From Lycocorax pyrrhopterus obiensis (lineage: Eukaryota; Chordata; Aves; Passeriformes; Paradisaeidae): a DNA stretch of 64,000 bases. The translations under genes and the position numbers were made by a program. The DNA lies in contig JACSVZ010000001.1 in assembly GCA_014706295.1 (NCBI GenBank), forward strand, positions 44,798,383-44,862,382, in the 5' to 3' direction. Position 1 is the stretch's first letter. The number at the start of each line of letters is the position of its first letter. Shown here one piece after another: positions 49,031 through 59,908 of the stretch. Under the pieces are notes generated by a model. That model did no database searches. It saw only the letters and a list, made by a program, of their open reading frames with translations, and had not been told where the DNA came from.

Positions 49031-50839
49031 AAACAAATTACAGCATGAAGGTAATACTTAATCTCTCAGCTCATGTGGGATGGTAGAGCCATTGGGCATA
49101 CGCAGTGCAGGTCTGGAGATGCCAAAAGAAGGTTTCTGGGATGACATCAAGGCAAAAATATTGAGATATTGTAAAGGTTTGTCCAGCTTCACCATTCCCT
49201 TCACTTAGGCACCAGTCCCTTTTTCCATCTGCCATTAAATAATCCTTTAATAGAAAACCTGACAGTAGGTTCTGCGTGCTACTGTGGTGTCTTCTGCATC
49301 TAAAGGTGAGCAGTGTGTTCACCTATGTATGTGGTGCATACACAGACTGATGTGTGTTTGTGAATGTACGGGCTTACAACTAAGTACCCATCTAACAACA
49401 TTGTTTTTTCTTGTTTCATAGTCAGCACCTGAACTCTCATTTGCTTTGGGATGTCCAATGGCCTTTGTCTTAATCAAGACTTTCCAGCAATCACATTATT
49501 TTCCTTAAAAGATGTCAGAAGTCCATGATTACATGAGAGTACAGAAGAAATGCCTATAAAGAACAAAGTGCAAGTAAGAGCTGCAGGACCATGCAAAATG
49601 CTTACTGTGACTCTATTGTTAATCAGTTTATAAATCTGAATTTCAGAAGACAGTTTCTAGTTAAAGATACAAAAGAGCTAAATGCTTGTTCTACAGCAGC
49701 TCTGGCACCTGTCACCATTGGTGAACACTGGATATGACAGGCAGATTGCATCAAATTCATCATTTACAGTTGATATGACTCATGGAATTTGTATCACAGC
49801 TGAGGACTGTGGGATGTTATACAATAGCGTACCATTGGCACAATGACCTCAAAGGTAGATATCAAAGGTGTGCAAAAGTGGGACGAGATCCAGTAGGAGT
49901 TCAAAATATCAACCCACAGACAAGAAAAGGGCTCGCTCTAGTGGTACAAGCCAGCAAAACAACCAAGATAATCTACCTGGACATCAACATCTCACAGCCT
50001 TAAAGGGCTGGAGAGAAAGGGAGGTGTGAGACTAAAGAAAAACAGGGTGAATAAATTGCAAAAAAACCCAGTAAAATGTTCAAATTACATGATTGGTAAT
50101 GTTTCAGGGGACCTGTTTGACAGCTCTGCACTTGATCATCACAGGCTAAATTAGGAAAGCTTGTTCTTCCAACCATACCACACAAACATATGGCTTGCTT
50201 TGGCAGTCAGGAGGACCAGAAATGGGGTAGTTCTGGGTCCCTTCTCTGGCTACATGAGAACAGCTGGACAGACAGCCCAAACATGCTGGTATCACCCTGT
50301 CAGTTCCTTTTTGAGATCTGAGAGCAACAGCATCTTCCCAGCCACTTCCCAGAACATCATATAAGCACACAGCTTATAAGCAAACATATTCCCTGTCCAC
50401 AGCAGGCTGATGCAGCACGTAGCTCTCTTGCTTGAAAGACAGACCAACAGCTGAAATGGATATTCCACTACTCGGTATCACAGGGAAGCTTCTCGTATCA
50501 GCTTTTAGTCTCTATTTCTGTTTTATTGCTTCCTCATTGCCACTGGCACAGTGAAATTCATTATTATTTAAAATAATTTGATTTTGGTAAAACAGTTTCA
50601 GAATACTTCCTTTTTTTCCAGGTAAAAGTGTTGGTTTTGTCACACTGGTTTCACTGACACCTTCAAAACAAACAAACAAAAACCAAACCCCCACAGAGGT
50701 TCCCACAGCAACAAAAAATGATTGTAATTTCTTATGAAAATACTATGTTAGCCTTGCTTTGACAGTCCCACACGGTTAAAAGCTACCATATTAAAGGAAA
50801 TAGCCTTTTTTTCACATTTTCTGCAAACAACATAACATC
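49031..50839. other. Unique sequence, no gene seen
   Basis: No recognised transposon or gene. Open frames of 62-83 codons on both strands overlap each other around 49.1-50.4 kb without domains. Confidence 0.5.
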
Positions 50840-51561
50840 AGTGGTGTTCCCCAGGGCTCAGTATTTGGGTCAATCTTTTTTAAATTTCTCTAGCAATGAT
50901 CTGAAGGAGGGAATCAAGCGCACCCTCACACTGTTCGCAGATGACACCAAGTTGGGCAGGAGTGTTGATCTGCTGGAGGGTAGGAAGGCTTTGCAGAGAG
51001 ATCTGGACAGGCTGGATTGATGGACCAGGGCCAGTGGTATGAGGTTTAACAAGGCCAAGTGCCGGGTCCTGCACTTCGGTCACAACAACCACAGGCAGTG
51101 CCACAGGCTGGGGGCAGAGTGGCTTGAAAGCGGCACAGCAGAAAAGGACCTGGGGGTGCTGGTTCACAACCACTGATCTTGAGCCAGCAGTGAGTCCAGG
51201 TGGCCAAGAAGGCCAATGGCATCCCGGCCTGCATCAGGAATAGTGTGGCCAGCAGGCCTGGGGAAATTATTCTTCCCCTGTGTACTCAGCATTGGTGAGG
51301 CCACACCTCGAGTGCTGGGTCCAGTTCTGAGCCCCTCAACACAACAAAGACATTGAGGTGCTGGAATGGGAACAGAGGAGGGCAACAGAGCTGGGGAAGC
51401 ATCTAGAGAGTAAGCCCTGTGAGGAGTGGCTAAGGAAGCTGAGGTTGTTTAGACTGGAGAAAACGACATCTCAGGGTGACCTTACCACTTTCTACAACGA
51501 CCTGAAAGGAGGTTGTAGCAAGGTGGGCATCAGTCTCTTCTCCCAAGTAACATATGACTAA
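50840..51561 (+). pseudogene. CR1 ORF2 reverse-transcriptase remnant
   Basis: Encodes the end of the LINE reverse transcriptase. The catalytic FADD motif is intact at 50934-50945 (TTC GCA GAT GAC), preceded by an LTL stretch. An in-frame stop follows soon after (LDRLD then stop near 51017), and the frame shifts before the C-terminal block. The open stretch 51358-51561 keeps the family's C-terminal signature LEWEQRRATEL, the segment RLFRLEK and the phrase DLKGGCSKVGISLFSQVT. Stops and a frameshift make it non-functional; endonuclease and most of the polymerase domain are absent because of 5' truncation. Confidence 0.85.
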
Positions 51562-51807
51562 ACTAAAGAAAATTATCTCAAGTTGCACCAAGGGAGGTTT
51601 AGATTGGATATTAGGAAGAATTTCTTCATGGAAAGAAGCACTGGAACTGTCTGCCCAGGGAAGTAATTGAGTCACCATCCCTGGAGGTCTTTAAAAGACG
51701 TGTAGATGTGATGCTTAGGGACACGGTTTAGTGGTGGATAAGGCAGTGTTAGGTTAGTTGTGGGACTCAATAATTCCAAAAGCTTTTTCCAACCTAAATG
51801 ATTTGAA

Positions 51808-51811
<4 letters not shown>
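50840..51811 (+). mobile_element. CR1 LINE, 5'-truncated copy (about 0.97 kb)
   Basis: The best-preserved CR1 in the window. It starts inside the reverse-transcriptase coding region (TTCCCCAGGGCTCAGTATT near 50847), continues through the ORF2 C-terminus, and ends in the 3' UTR (GGGACTCAATAATTCC near 51762 and TTTTTCCAACCTAAATGATT near 51785). The family's ATTCTATG-type tail is replaced by the TA repeat that follows. It is 5'-truncated as is normal for CR1 insertion. Confidence 0.93.

Positions 51812-51848
<37 letters not shown>
51811..51848. repeat. (TA)n microsatellite at CR1 tail
   Basis: About 18 TA units immediately after the CR1 3' end, where the element's own short tail repeat should be. 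It was probably seeded from that tail or target site and expanded by slippage. Self-complementary, so able to extrude as a cruciform. Confidence 0.95.
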
Positions 51849-51852
<4 letters not shown>

Positions 51853-52335
51853 AAAAAAACAACAAAAGGAATGCAGGGGTCTAAGAAACTTGGTGTAGTA
51901 CTCTCCCGTTGCTGATTTTTTTTCTACCTGAATCTAAGTATAGTTTTGCAGTTAATTTGATTATTTAAAGCCTAGTTAAAGACTGAATAGGAAAATTTAA
52001 AAAAAAATCATTAATAGAAATCATAAGGTTCTTCAATGATAAGTGCAGATAAGCAGAAGAAAAAAAAATGTCATCAACTGTTCCATAAACAAAAAATTTA
52101 GTCTTGAAATCTGCCGGTTTAATGGTATGAATGCTATAGTGAATATATGGGATTTTATTTTCAGGAAATTTCACCTGATTGGTGAAAAAGAGGGCCAGAC
52201 TTCTCGATGGTACCCAGAGAAAGGAAAAAAGGCCATGCGTAGAAACTGAAGCACAGGAAATTTCACTGAAATATAAGGTTATTTTATTTTTTTATTTATG
52301 TGTACAGTGGTAGTGAAACATTTTGTCCGTATTAT
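51849..52335. other. Unique AT-rich sequence
   Basis: No recognised feature. Two opposing open frames (68 codons plus, 69 codons minus) lie here and are unrecognised. Confidence 0.5.
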
Positions 52336-52462
52336 TCTTTCCATCCCTGGAGATATACAAAACCTGATAGGACAGGACACTGCACTGCCAGGTTTGATGA
52401 GGGCAGGCAGATTAGATGATCTCAATATCCCTCCTAACCTCAGCCCTCCTGTGTTCCTGTTG
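52336..52462 (+). mobile_element. CR1 LINE, 3'-terminal fragment
   Basis: CCATCCCTGGAGATATACAA at 52341, then AAACCTGATAGGACAGGAC near 52360, then AGATTAGATGATCTCAATATCCCTCC-type text up to 52435, and finally CCTAACCTCAGCCCTCCTGTG. This is the ordinary CR1 3' UTR order on the plus strand, moderately diverged, with the terminal repeat worn away. Confidence 0.85.
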
Positions 52463-53633
52463 TTTTAAATTAAAAGCTAGATAAATGATCATGGCTATAT
52501 TAAAGTTACCTCAGATATGTATGTGCGGCATAGGGATATCAACACTGTTAGCTTTGATAGAAGAACTCAGCATTGGAGTTCAATATTTACAAATATGATG
52601 CATATAACTCTAGATGTGGAAAATCATTAAAATTACCAATAGAATTCACAAAGGAAAATAGTAAAATGGAGAAAAAAAAACAAGGAAAAAAGATAAATCC
52701 CTGCGAGCATACCAGCCCAAAGGTGTCTTACACTTGAGTGTCCATGTGAAGTGTCTTTTCATTATACCTGTATGCCCTGACATGGACTAAAGGTTGAAAC
52801 AAAAGAGAACATACTCCCAAGGTAGACCTCTGTGTTCATGAGAAGAAGAGATATATAATGTTTTGATTTTATAATGGTGGAAAGCAGTGAAAGAAACACT
52901 TGATTAGAAAAGATCCAAATGATCTGACCTTCGCAAAGGGCTCAGAATTAAAAAATAAATCAATTAAACATTTATTTAATGAATTATTTATCCTTAACCA
53001 AAGATTCAAGTTCAAAAGAAAGTAAGGAGAGAAACATAAACATTTGTCTTAGAGATGCCCTGCCCCTGCAGCGAGCCTTCCTTACACTGACTATTCAACA
53101 GAAGTATCAGTCAGATTATTTTTAGTTTTTTCATTTGAACAAATGAACCAGAAACAAACAAAATAAACACCACTGTAAAAATGTTTTTGTTTCTTGGGTT
53201 TGGGTTGTTTGTTTCTTGGGATGTTTTTTTATCATCTTCAGGTTTTGGATAAGGAAGAAAATAGTTTAAAAAACATGATTGTTTTTGAGCTTTTTTTTTT
53301 ATAGAAGCACTAGTTTTATATTTCATGTTTTTTCTTTAGCATTGTGTAGAAAATAGGAAAGCTGTTTGGCTGAAAAATTATTAAAGATCAAAGCCTGTTT
53401 TACAACAGGCAGCAAAGCTTTTGAACTCAGGTGTCAATTACTTTATTAATGTGTTCAAGTGCCTGCTGTTAAAAGTTCAAAGGCACCGTTGCCCTCACCA
53501 ATTAAAGTTTAGTGTTCTTGAAAAGAGGTGCACTGGTAGTTAATCTCTACTACTGGGAGTTGACATCTGTTTAATTCATATTTTTACCTCTTTTGCCACA
53601 GTACTTGAAGGTATTATTTTGTATAACACTTAC
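52463..53633. other. Unique sequence, no gene seen
   Basis: AT-rich with no recognised element. A perfect 7-bp stem with a 4-nt loop (GCCTGTT/AACAGGC) lies at 53393-53410; alone it is unremarkable. Confidence 0.5.
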
Positions 53634-54385
53634 TCATAGAATCACAGAAAGCCTTGAGCTGGAAAGAACCTTATAGATGATCTAGCTGCAATCCCCCCCT
53701 GTCATGGGCAGGGATGTCACCCACTACATCAGGTTGCTGGGGGACCCATCCAACCTTGCCTTGAACACTTGCAGAACGGGGCATCCACAGCTTCTCTGGT
53801 TGTTCCAGTGCCACACAACCCTCCAAGTAAAGACTTTCTTCCTAACATCTAATCTAAATCTCTCTTTTTTTTTAGTTTAGCCTTGTCCTATAACTCTCTG
53901 CCCATGCAAAAAGTCCCTCTCCAGCTTTTCTGTAGGCCCCCTTTAGGAACTGGAAGGCTGCCATGAACCTTCTGTTCTTCACACTGAACAACCCCAGCTC
54001 TCTCAACCAGCATTTGTAAGAGACGTGCTCCAGTTTTCTGATGATCTTCATGGTGCTCCTCTGGAGCCCACTAACAGGCCCACATCTCTCTTGTGCTCAC
54101 AGCTCTGGGCCTGGATGCAGTACTCCAGGTGAAGTTTCATGAATAGAAGGATAGAATCACCCCCCTCAAACTGCTGACGACTTCTCTTTTGATGCAGCCC
54201 CGGATGCTTTGAAGTTGCACTTTCAGGCTGCGAGCGCGCACTATTGGCTCGTGTCCAGCTTTTCATCTGCGAGGACCCCCAAGTCCTTCTCTGCAGGGCT
54301 GCTCTCAATGAGTTCTTCTCCCAGTCTGTACTCATGTCTGAGATTCCCCTGGACCAGATGCAGCACCTTGTGTTTATACATTTAA
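53634..54385 (-). mobile_element. CR1 LINE, 5'-truncated copy (about 0.75 kb)
   Basis: The plus strand begins with the reverse-complemented CR1 tail (CATAGAATCACAGAAAGCC). It runs through the 3' UTR, with a phrase of the type 'aaagaaccttatagatgatct' and GGACCCATCCAACCTTGCC near 53740, and into ORF2. Its far end, GCAGCACCTTGTGTTTATAC near 54361-54380, corresponds to the family's 'gtgcaaggtgctgcac' region. Moderately diverged, with small indels. Confidence 0.93.
53940..54380 (-). pseudogene. CR1 ORF2 C-terminal remnant
   Basis: The minus-strand frame 54048-54335 contains LHLEYCIQ, which corresponds to the family's conserved HLEYCVQ segment, then an HKRDV segment equivalent to the family's HKKDM. 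Upstream in the element, the phrase giving [10 protein letters not shown] stands where the family has a KDLGVLV block but out of phase, so there is a frameshift. The fragment lacks the catalytic FADD region and endonuclease through 5' truncation and cannot encode a working protein. Confidence 0.75.
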
Positions 54386-57305
54386 TTTCTTTACATGATG
54401 ACTTTAACTATTATAATTTGGAAAATACTCATTTTTCTATTGCTTCTCCTCATACGAAAGATTGTAAGGTAAGCCAAAACCAACTTACAGGATTTCAGTT
54501 ATTCTGCTTTAGCTGCCTGCATACCTAGATTTAACCTACAGTTAAAGAAGTAGGGGGCTTTTTTTGAGCTGTAAATATACTTGTAATTATTAATTATGGT
54601 TTATCAATATGCAGTATTTTTATAAGCCCCTTCCACCAAACAAGTCTTTATTCTGTTACTTTCCAAAATGAGAATTCAGGTCCATCAGTTTATTAAGAAT
54701 GGCATTCAAATTTCAGAAGCATTTTTACACTCATAATCACCCTACAGAAGCCATTACTGACATACTTAAAAAAATAAAGTTATTTCCTCACTGTTTGCCC
54801 CTAAGTACATACTCAGTTTTATCAATATAACCAGTAGAATTAATTGCCATGTCAGAAGAGAAACAATTGCTAATCAGGACGTGGTATGTTTATTATTTTA
54901 TAGGTAAATATTCCTAAACCAAATCTTTGGTGGGAATTTAATGAATAGTATGATAACTCTTCAATTTTCCTTTTCCCTGCCTAACACAATTAAACATCTT
55001 TCATACAAAGATATTAATCAATTTTGACTCTCCATGCCTCTATTAGAGGCTTCTGAGAGTTGCTCAGTACTTTACAGTACATAGTAGTCTTTAGTTACAA
55101 CCTATGACATGTGAAATAATTTTCTGGACAAAGTAACAATATTATAATTAAACAACAGTATGAATGTGATGGACTAATATTTACTATATGCATTGCATAT
55201 GCTAATATAATCCAGTAATACAAAGCTTGTGTTGATCAAAACCCGAAACCTTTGGAAAAGTAGTTAAAATTAACATCTAATCAATAATTAAGCACTTCAC
55301 AATCTGTGAAGGGGCAAATTCAGAGGTTCATTAATGTCAGAATTGTAGCCTAAAGCTCATAGAAAAGAAACTGAGTCAAGAAATTAAAAAATCATCTGGA
55401 ATTCATATTTGACTAATATATCACTCCTGAAATCTTTTTCAGTATTTATTTTGTAAACAGTTTTGAACAATGAAAACAAAACAAGGGTGCGTAAGAACAT
55501 TCAAAATGAAAAGCTGTGGGAAGAAGGTTGAAAGAGTTAACTTAAATCTTTCCACACAGTGACTGACACAGTGTAGTGAAAGCAGAACTAAATAGTCCTA
55601 ACAATATTTGTCGGAGGTCTGCCTCAGCTAACTAGCTATAGATATTACTCAATTTTAATAACAACATTGGATGATTTAAATGGTCAAATAATTTTGTTCT
55701 CCAAAAGTCATGTTGTGAATTACAAAGATCATCTTTTCTTTGAGCTGTGTTCCTCAAGTTCTGTCTTCATAGAAAACAATAAAAGAAAGCTACCAAATAT
55801 ACCTTGTAAAACAAGGTATTGCCTTTGCTATCTATTAGTAACAGCGCTAAAATACAAGCATAATCTGTGTACAATCAGTCCTTCATGATAAAAATATTTT
55901 TTTAATAGAAAAAAATTTAAGCAGGAAAAGCTTAGAGGAAAATAAACCAGAAACACATATTCAAAAGAAGTTTGAATCTTAATTGTTGTTATAGCTTTCC
56001 TACCTTGTCACATGTCAGTTAAAACAATTAAGATAAAATTTAGAAAGAAAAATAATACAGAAAAAGATGAAAGAATTATGAATAATTATTAATAGGATCA
56101 AATCTGGATTTGTGCACCTTCTGTAATTTTATCGGACTACACATGATAAAAAAGCTGTAGCTATTATGGCATAGGCACATCTTTGCCTATGAATAATTTT
56201 TAAGGAATTGATGTTACACAAATACAAGAAAAACTTCAGGTTATGGGGGAGTTATGGAATGAAAAGGAAAATGTGTTGATGATTATGGGAGGGTCTACTT
56301 GTGACCTGCTTGTTTCTGCAGGTAGCTAAGCTGGGGAGATGTAGGGAGATGTGGGTGGGTTTCTAAGGTTACAGTTAATCAACATTTTGCTGCTTTAGTA
56401 GCAATGAGTTACGATATTAATAATATTATGACTGGCTACAGGCTCTTGCAGGTACAGCCAAGTAATTTGTCTATGTTCAGCATTTTCTCTAGGTTTCACA
56501 TGATTTCCCAAATAATCATTAATGTATAACTCAAACTCAAACCTGTAGGCAAGGCAAGGTTTATTCTTTTATTTTCGTAATTCTGATTAATATTATTCAC
56601 ATTACAGAAGAGGGTTTGAGATCAATTACTGTGAGCAATAGTTGTCTATTATGCTCCAGCTTTTCAGACTTTTATTTATTTCTCATATGAAATTGTTCAG
56701 TGGAATGACAATCTTCAGGATCTTCTTTTGCTTATTCATAAAATGCCAGCAAGGCAAGCAGACAAATATAAATATTTAATGAAGTTTAAGGCAATTTTCT
56801 TTCTAGTAGCTAAAATGATGTCTGTAGTTGTTTCGTAGTCACTAAAGAGCCATAACTACAAACATTCTTCAAAAGATTTCAAAAGCTCTTTTGCTGAGAA
56901 ATATGCTAAACTATTTAAACAGTTTCTCCTACTACTGAGTAGCTTTAAATGTAGGAAATATACCTGTTGAAGTTTGCTATTTCTATGCCAATCAATAACA
57001 AATGCACATTAAAAAAAAAAAAAACAAAGACCTTTTAAAGCAGACAGTGTATTGAAAGTTGCTTTATTTTTGAAGAACGATGATAACCTTGCAATGAAAA
57101 GTCACGTTAGCCTCAAAATTAGGGTTCAAATAATAATTTAGAAATGTATTTGAAAGGATGCATATTCAATAAATTACTTCACAGAACATTTTTATACAAA
57201 TATCTCAAAATTGCTATCATGGCAAATAGTACAATTCAAGTTACAATAGAATGTTCTGGCCATTAAAACTCCCAGTCAGCACTGAACTTGTGTGCAGTCT
57301 GCTGT
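54386..57305. other. Unique AT-rich sequence, no gene seen
   Basis: No transposon or gene recognised in nearly 3 kb apart from a predicted G-quadruplex at 56333-56359 and a 15-nt A run near 57010. The only open frames are short and unrecognised. Confidence 0.55.
56333..56359 (+). other. Predicted G-quadruplex (plus strand)
   Basis: G runs at 56333-56336, 56344-56346, 56353-56355 and 56357-56359 with loops of 7, 6 and 1 nt meet the canonical rule. The first two loops share the word AGATGT, so the motif seems to have arisen by duplication of a 9-10 bp unit. Confidence 0.6.
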
Positions 57306-58065
57306 TTCAGCTGGATCCCTCTAAGTCCATTGGCCCTGATGGGATTCATCAAGAAAACTCAAAGAGTATTCAAAAATCACTGAGGACACTCTCAATGATT
57401 TTTTGGAACAGTCTTAGGAATCTCTAGAGGTCCCAGTCAACTGAAGTTTTCCCAATTTTCAAGAAAAGCAAGAAGTATGACCCTGGAAACCACGGGCCTG
57501 TCAGTCACATTTCAATTACTGATAAAATTATGGAGAAAATTATTCTGGGAGGTACTGAAAAACACCTGAAGGACAACACAGTCATCAGTCACAGCCAGCA
57601 TGGTCTCATGAGGGAAATGTCCTGCTTGTCATACTTAATTTCCTTTCATGACAAGGGAACCCACCTAATCATCAAGGGAAACCACTTGATGTAATTTTTT
57701 TGATTTCAGTAAAGCTTTTGATACTGTCTCTCTCAGTATCCATCTAGAGAAAAGGTCCAGCAAACAGCTGGATAAACTCATCTTGTAATGTGTGAGCATC
57801 TGGCTGAATAGGGAAAGGGGTGACATCACACTGGTGACCTGTCACTAGAGGGGTGTTACAGGACTCCATCTTAGGCCCTGTGCTCTTCAACATCTTCATA
57901 AATGACTTGGACATGGGAATAAAAGGTACACAAGTAAGTCTGATGATGATACTAAATCGGAAGAAGCTGCTCACTCCCTTGAAGGCAGAGAGAACCTGCA
58001 GAGAGACCTCGAAAAATTGGAGGGCTGGGCAATCACTAATCATACGAAGCTTAACAAAGACAAGT
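57306..58065 (+). pseudogene. CR1 ORF2 reverse-transcriptase remnant
   Basis: Reading across frameshifts, the collinear RT blocks are visible. They are GPDGIH near 57333, a HGPVSHISITDKIMEKIILG-like finger block near 57490-57550, SKAFDTV at 57708-57728 (the family's DFSKAFDTV A-motif, with the leading Asp lost to a local change), and then ILGPVLFNIFINDLDMGIK near 57870-57926. The FADD motif that should follow about 20 residues later is destroyed (a frame change near 57930-57950). Stops and shifts throughout show a long-dead copy. Confidence 0.8.
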
Positions 58066-58070
58066 CAGTT
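57306..58070 (+). mobile_element. CR1 LINE, internal RT fragment
   Basis: About 0.76 kb from the polymerase part of CR1. It starts near GGCCCTGATGGGATTCATC (57333), continues through the palm coding region, and ends near GAAGCTTAACAAAGACAAG (58046-58064). It lacks both the 5' part and the 3' UTR, so this is not a simple 5'-truncated insertion. The 3' portion has been lost, or separated by the unrelated 58.1-58.8 kb sequence. Confidence 0.85.
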
Positions 58071-58849
58071 CCCAGCCTTCACTGCTGTGTATGGTTATCT
58101 CAGTCCAGGTGCAGAGTTTTTGCATTTGCTTTGATTGAATAGCATGAGGTTTTTGTCAATCTTTTTCTATAATCTGATGATGATCCCTTGAATAGCAGCC
58201 TTTCTTTCCAGAGGAATCCAACTTGTATAAACTGGCAATTTACTGAGGATATAGTCTGTCCCATTTTCTGGTCATACAATAAACTAGTATTGACCTCAAC
58301 AGATCCACCAGTAATCAGCCACCAGCTAGACATTGCAATGCCAATCACAAACCTTTGAGGTCAGTGTCACTGCTACTTTTCCTCTCACCTTACCGTCTAC
58401 CTATGCAGGCTATATCTCACCAGTTTTGCTAGAAATATTTTAGGTGTCAATAAACTAGCTAAAGTCAAAGTAAACAACAACCATTGCTTTCCCAACATGC
58501 ATAAAGCCAGTACTTCACTATAGAATGCAATCACATATGATCCACATATTGATATGTTCTATATTTGCATAAGTGTATGATATTGCCTTGGAATTTCTTT
58601 AGAAGCACATATAGGTCAAGATTCAGAACTGCCAGCAAGACTTTAATAATATTAAACCATGTTTGGATAACTTCAGTTGTTTTCTATGATGAAATTGCTA
58701 TGTGGATTGTGGAACAGTGGTAGATGTAACAATATTTTGACTTTTAGAAAGCTTTTGATGTAATAAGCTTCTGAACTTAAATAATAGAAATCAATAGCTT
58801 CATGTCTGTTTATTACTGGGAATGAGTGGAGTCCTTGGTGTTTGATAGT
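58071..58849. other. Unassigned sequence between CR1 pieces
   Basis: No confident assignment. It may be a later insertion that split a CR1, or too decayed to recognise. An 82-codon minus-strand frame at 58100-58348 and a 126-codon minus-strand frame at 58673-59053 do not resemble known proteins; the second overlaps the CR1 remnant that follows on the other strand. Confidence 0.4.
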
Positions 58850-59500
58850 GAGCCATATGTTGCTCAATATCTTTATCAACAACCATGGTGACGACACAAA
58901 ATGTGATCTTTGACCTAGAAATACCATGATGAATTTAAGGACTAGACCATTGGAAAACTCCTGAAGTTCCTCAAGGAAAAAAGCCATTTTCTGCATCTTG
59001 GGTAGAATAATGCATGCCAAAAAAGTAGCTCTGTCAAAAAGGACTTGAGACAAACAATAAATTAATAAAAACTAACTTCATAAGGCCTACTGTGATTCCT
59101 GGGAGAATTGTACCTGACCAACAAAGGGAAATTTTTTTTCCACTCAGTGCTAGCAAAGCCACAACTTGGACATTGTATTGCTCTTGCTTGCCTCTCCCAG
59201 TTCCAGAGGGATGGGGAGAGAATTGAGGGAATCTGAAAAATGGCACATATCCAAGAACGTGTGTATGAAGGAACTGGACGTGTTTAGTGTGACAAAGGGA
59301 AGGTTAAAAGGTAATTTAAAACTGCCTGTGAGGACGTGAAGGACAGTTACCAAGACAGCACAGTTCATCTCTTCTTGTTGTGTTAGGACATGCAAGGGGC
59401 ACTGGCCATGAATCTGATCAAGTTCAAATTATTAGGAAAATTTTCTTTCACTAACAGGTTGCCAAAGCACTAGAACATGTTGCTTAAATTGGTTTTAGGA
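58850..59500 (+). mobile_element. CR1 LINE, old degraded copy
   Basis: Collinear but worn. TGCTCAATATCTTTATCAAC near 58860 corresponds to the 'LFNIFIND' coding block. CATTTTCTGCATCTTGGGTAG near 58987 corresponds to 'tgcacctgggtaggaataa'. GTGTTTAGTGTGACAAAGGG near 59280 corresponds to the 'tgtttagtctgaagaagaga' block. Then come AGGACGTGAAGGACAGTTACC near 59331, and CACTAACAGGTTGCCAAAGC near 59450, the end of ORF2. Possibly the continuation of the same insertion as the 57.3-58.07 kb piece, though both contain the LFNIFIND region, which argues for separate copies. Confidence 0.65.
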
Positions 59501-59520
59501 TCCTTGTATTTTCATATTTT

Positions 59521-59908
59521 CTCTTACAAGGAGGAGCTGAGGGAACCGGAGTTGTTTATTTTGGAGAAAAGGAGGCTCTTGGAGGACCTTATAATCCTCC
59601 ATAAGTATCTGAAAGGATGTTGTATAAGGTGAAGGTGGTTGTCTTTTCTCGAGTAACAAACAGGATGAGAAGAAACAATCTCAAGTTGTGACAGATATTA
59701 GGTAAAATTTCTTGATGAAAACAGTTATCAAACTTTGGTACAGGCTGCACAGGAAAGTAGATGAGTCACTCTCCCTATTCAATATTTTAGGTCTTTAAAA
59801 AACAGGTAGATGTGCTGCTTATGAATATGGTTTAGTGGGACTTGGCAGTGTTAGGTTTACGGTTGGACTTGAATGTCTTTTCCAACTCAAATGATTCTAG
59901 GATTCTAT
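59521..59908 (+). mobile_element. CR1 LINE, 3'-terminal copy
   Basis: Starts at GGAGGAGCTGAGGGAACCG (59531) in the C-terminal ORF2 region. It runs on through CTATCTGAAAGG-type text near 59605, TCAAGTTGTGACAGATATTAGG near 59681 and GGTTGGACTTGAATGTCTTTTCC near 59861. It ends in the tail ATGATTCTAGGATTCTATGG (59890-59909). A less decayed copy than the one immediately left, and of a different CR1 subfamily judged by its 'ggttggacttgatg' 3' UTR. Confidence 0.85.

Noticed and set aside
50880..51385. Minus-strand frames of 62-97 codons
   Set aside because: They are antisense shadows of the plus-strand CR1 ORF2 remnant.
54244..54528. 94-codon plus-strand frame
   Set aside because: Its first half is antisense to the minus-strand CR1 copy and the rest runs into unique DNA.
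57744..58043. 99-codon minus-strand frame
   Set aside because: Antisense of the CR1 reverse-transcriptase fragment on the plus strand.
58100..58348. 82-codon minus-strand frame between CR1 pieces
   Set aside because: No similarity to CR1 or any protein I know, and a length expected by chance.
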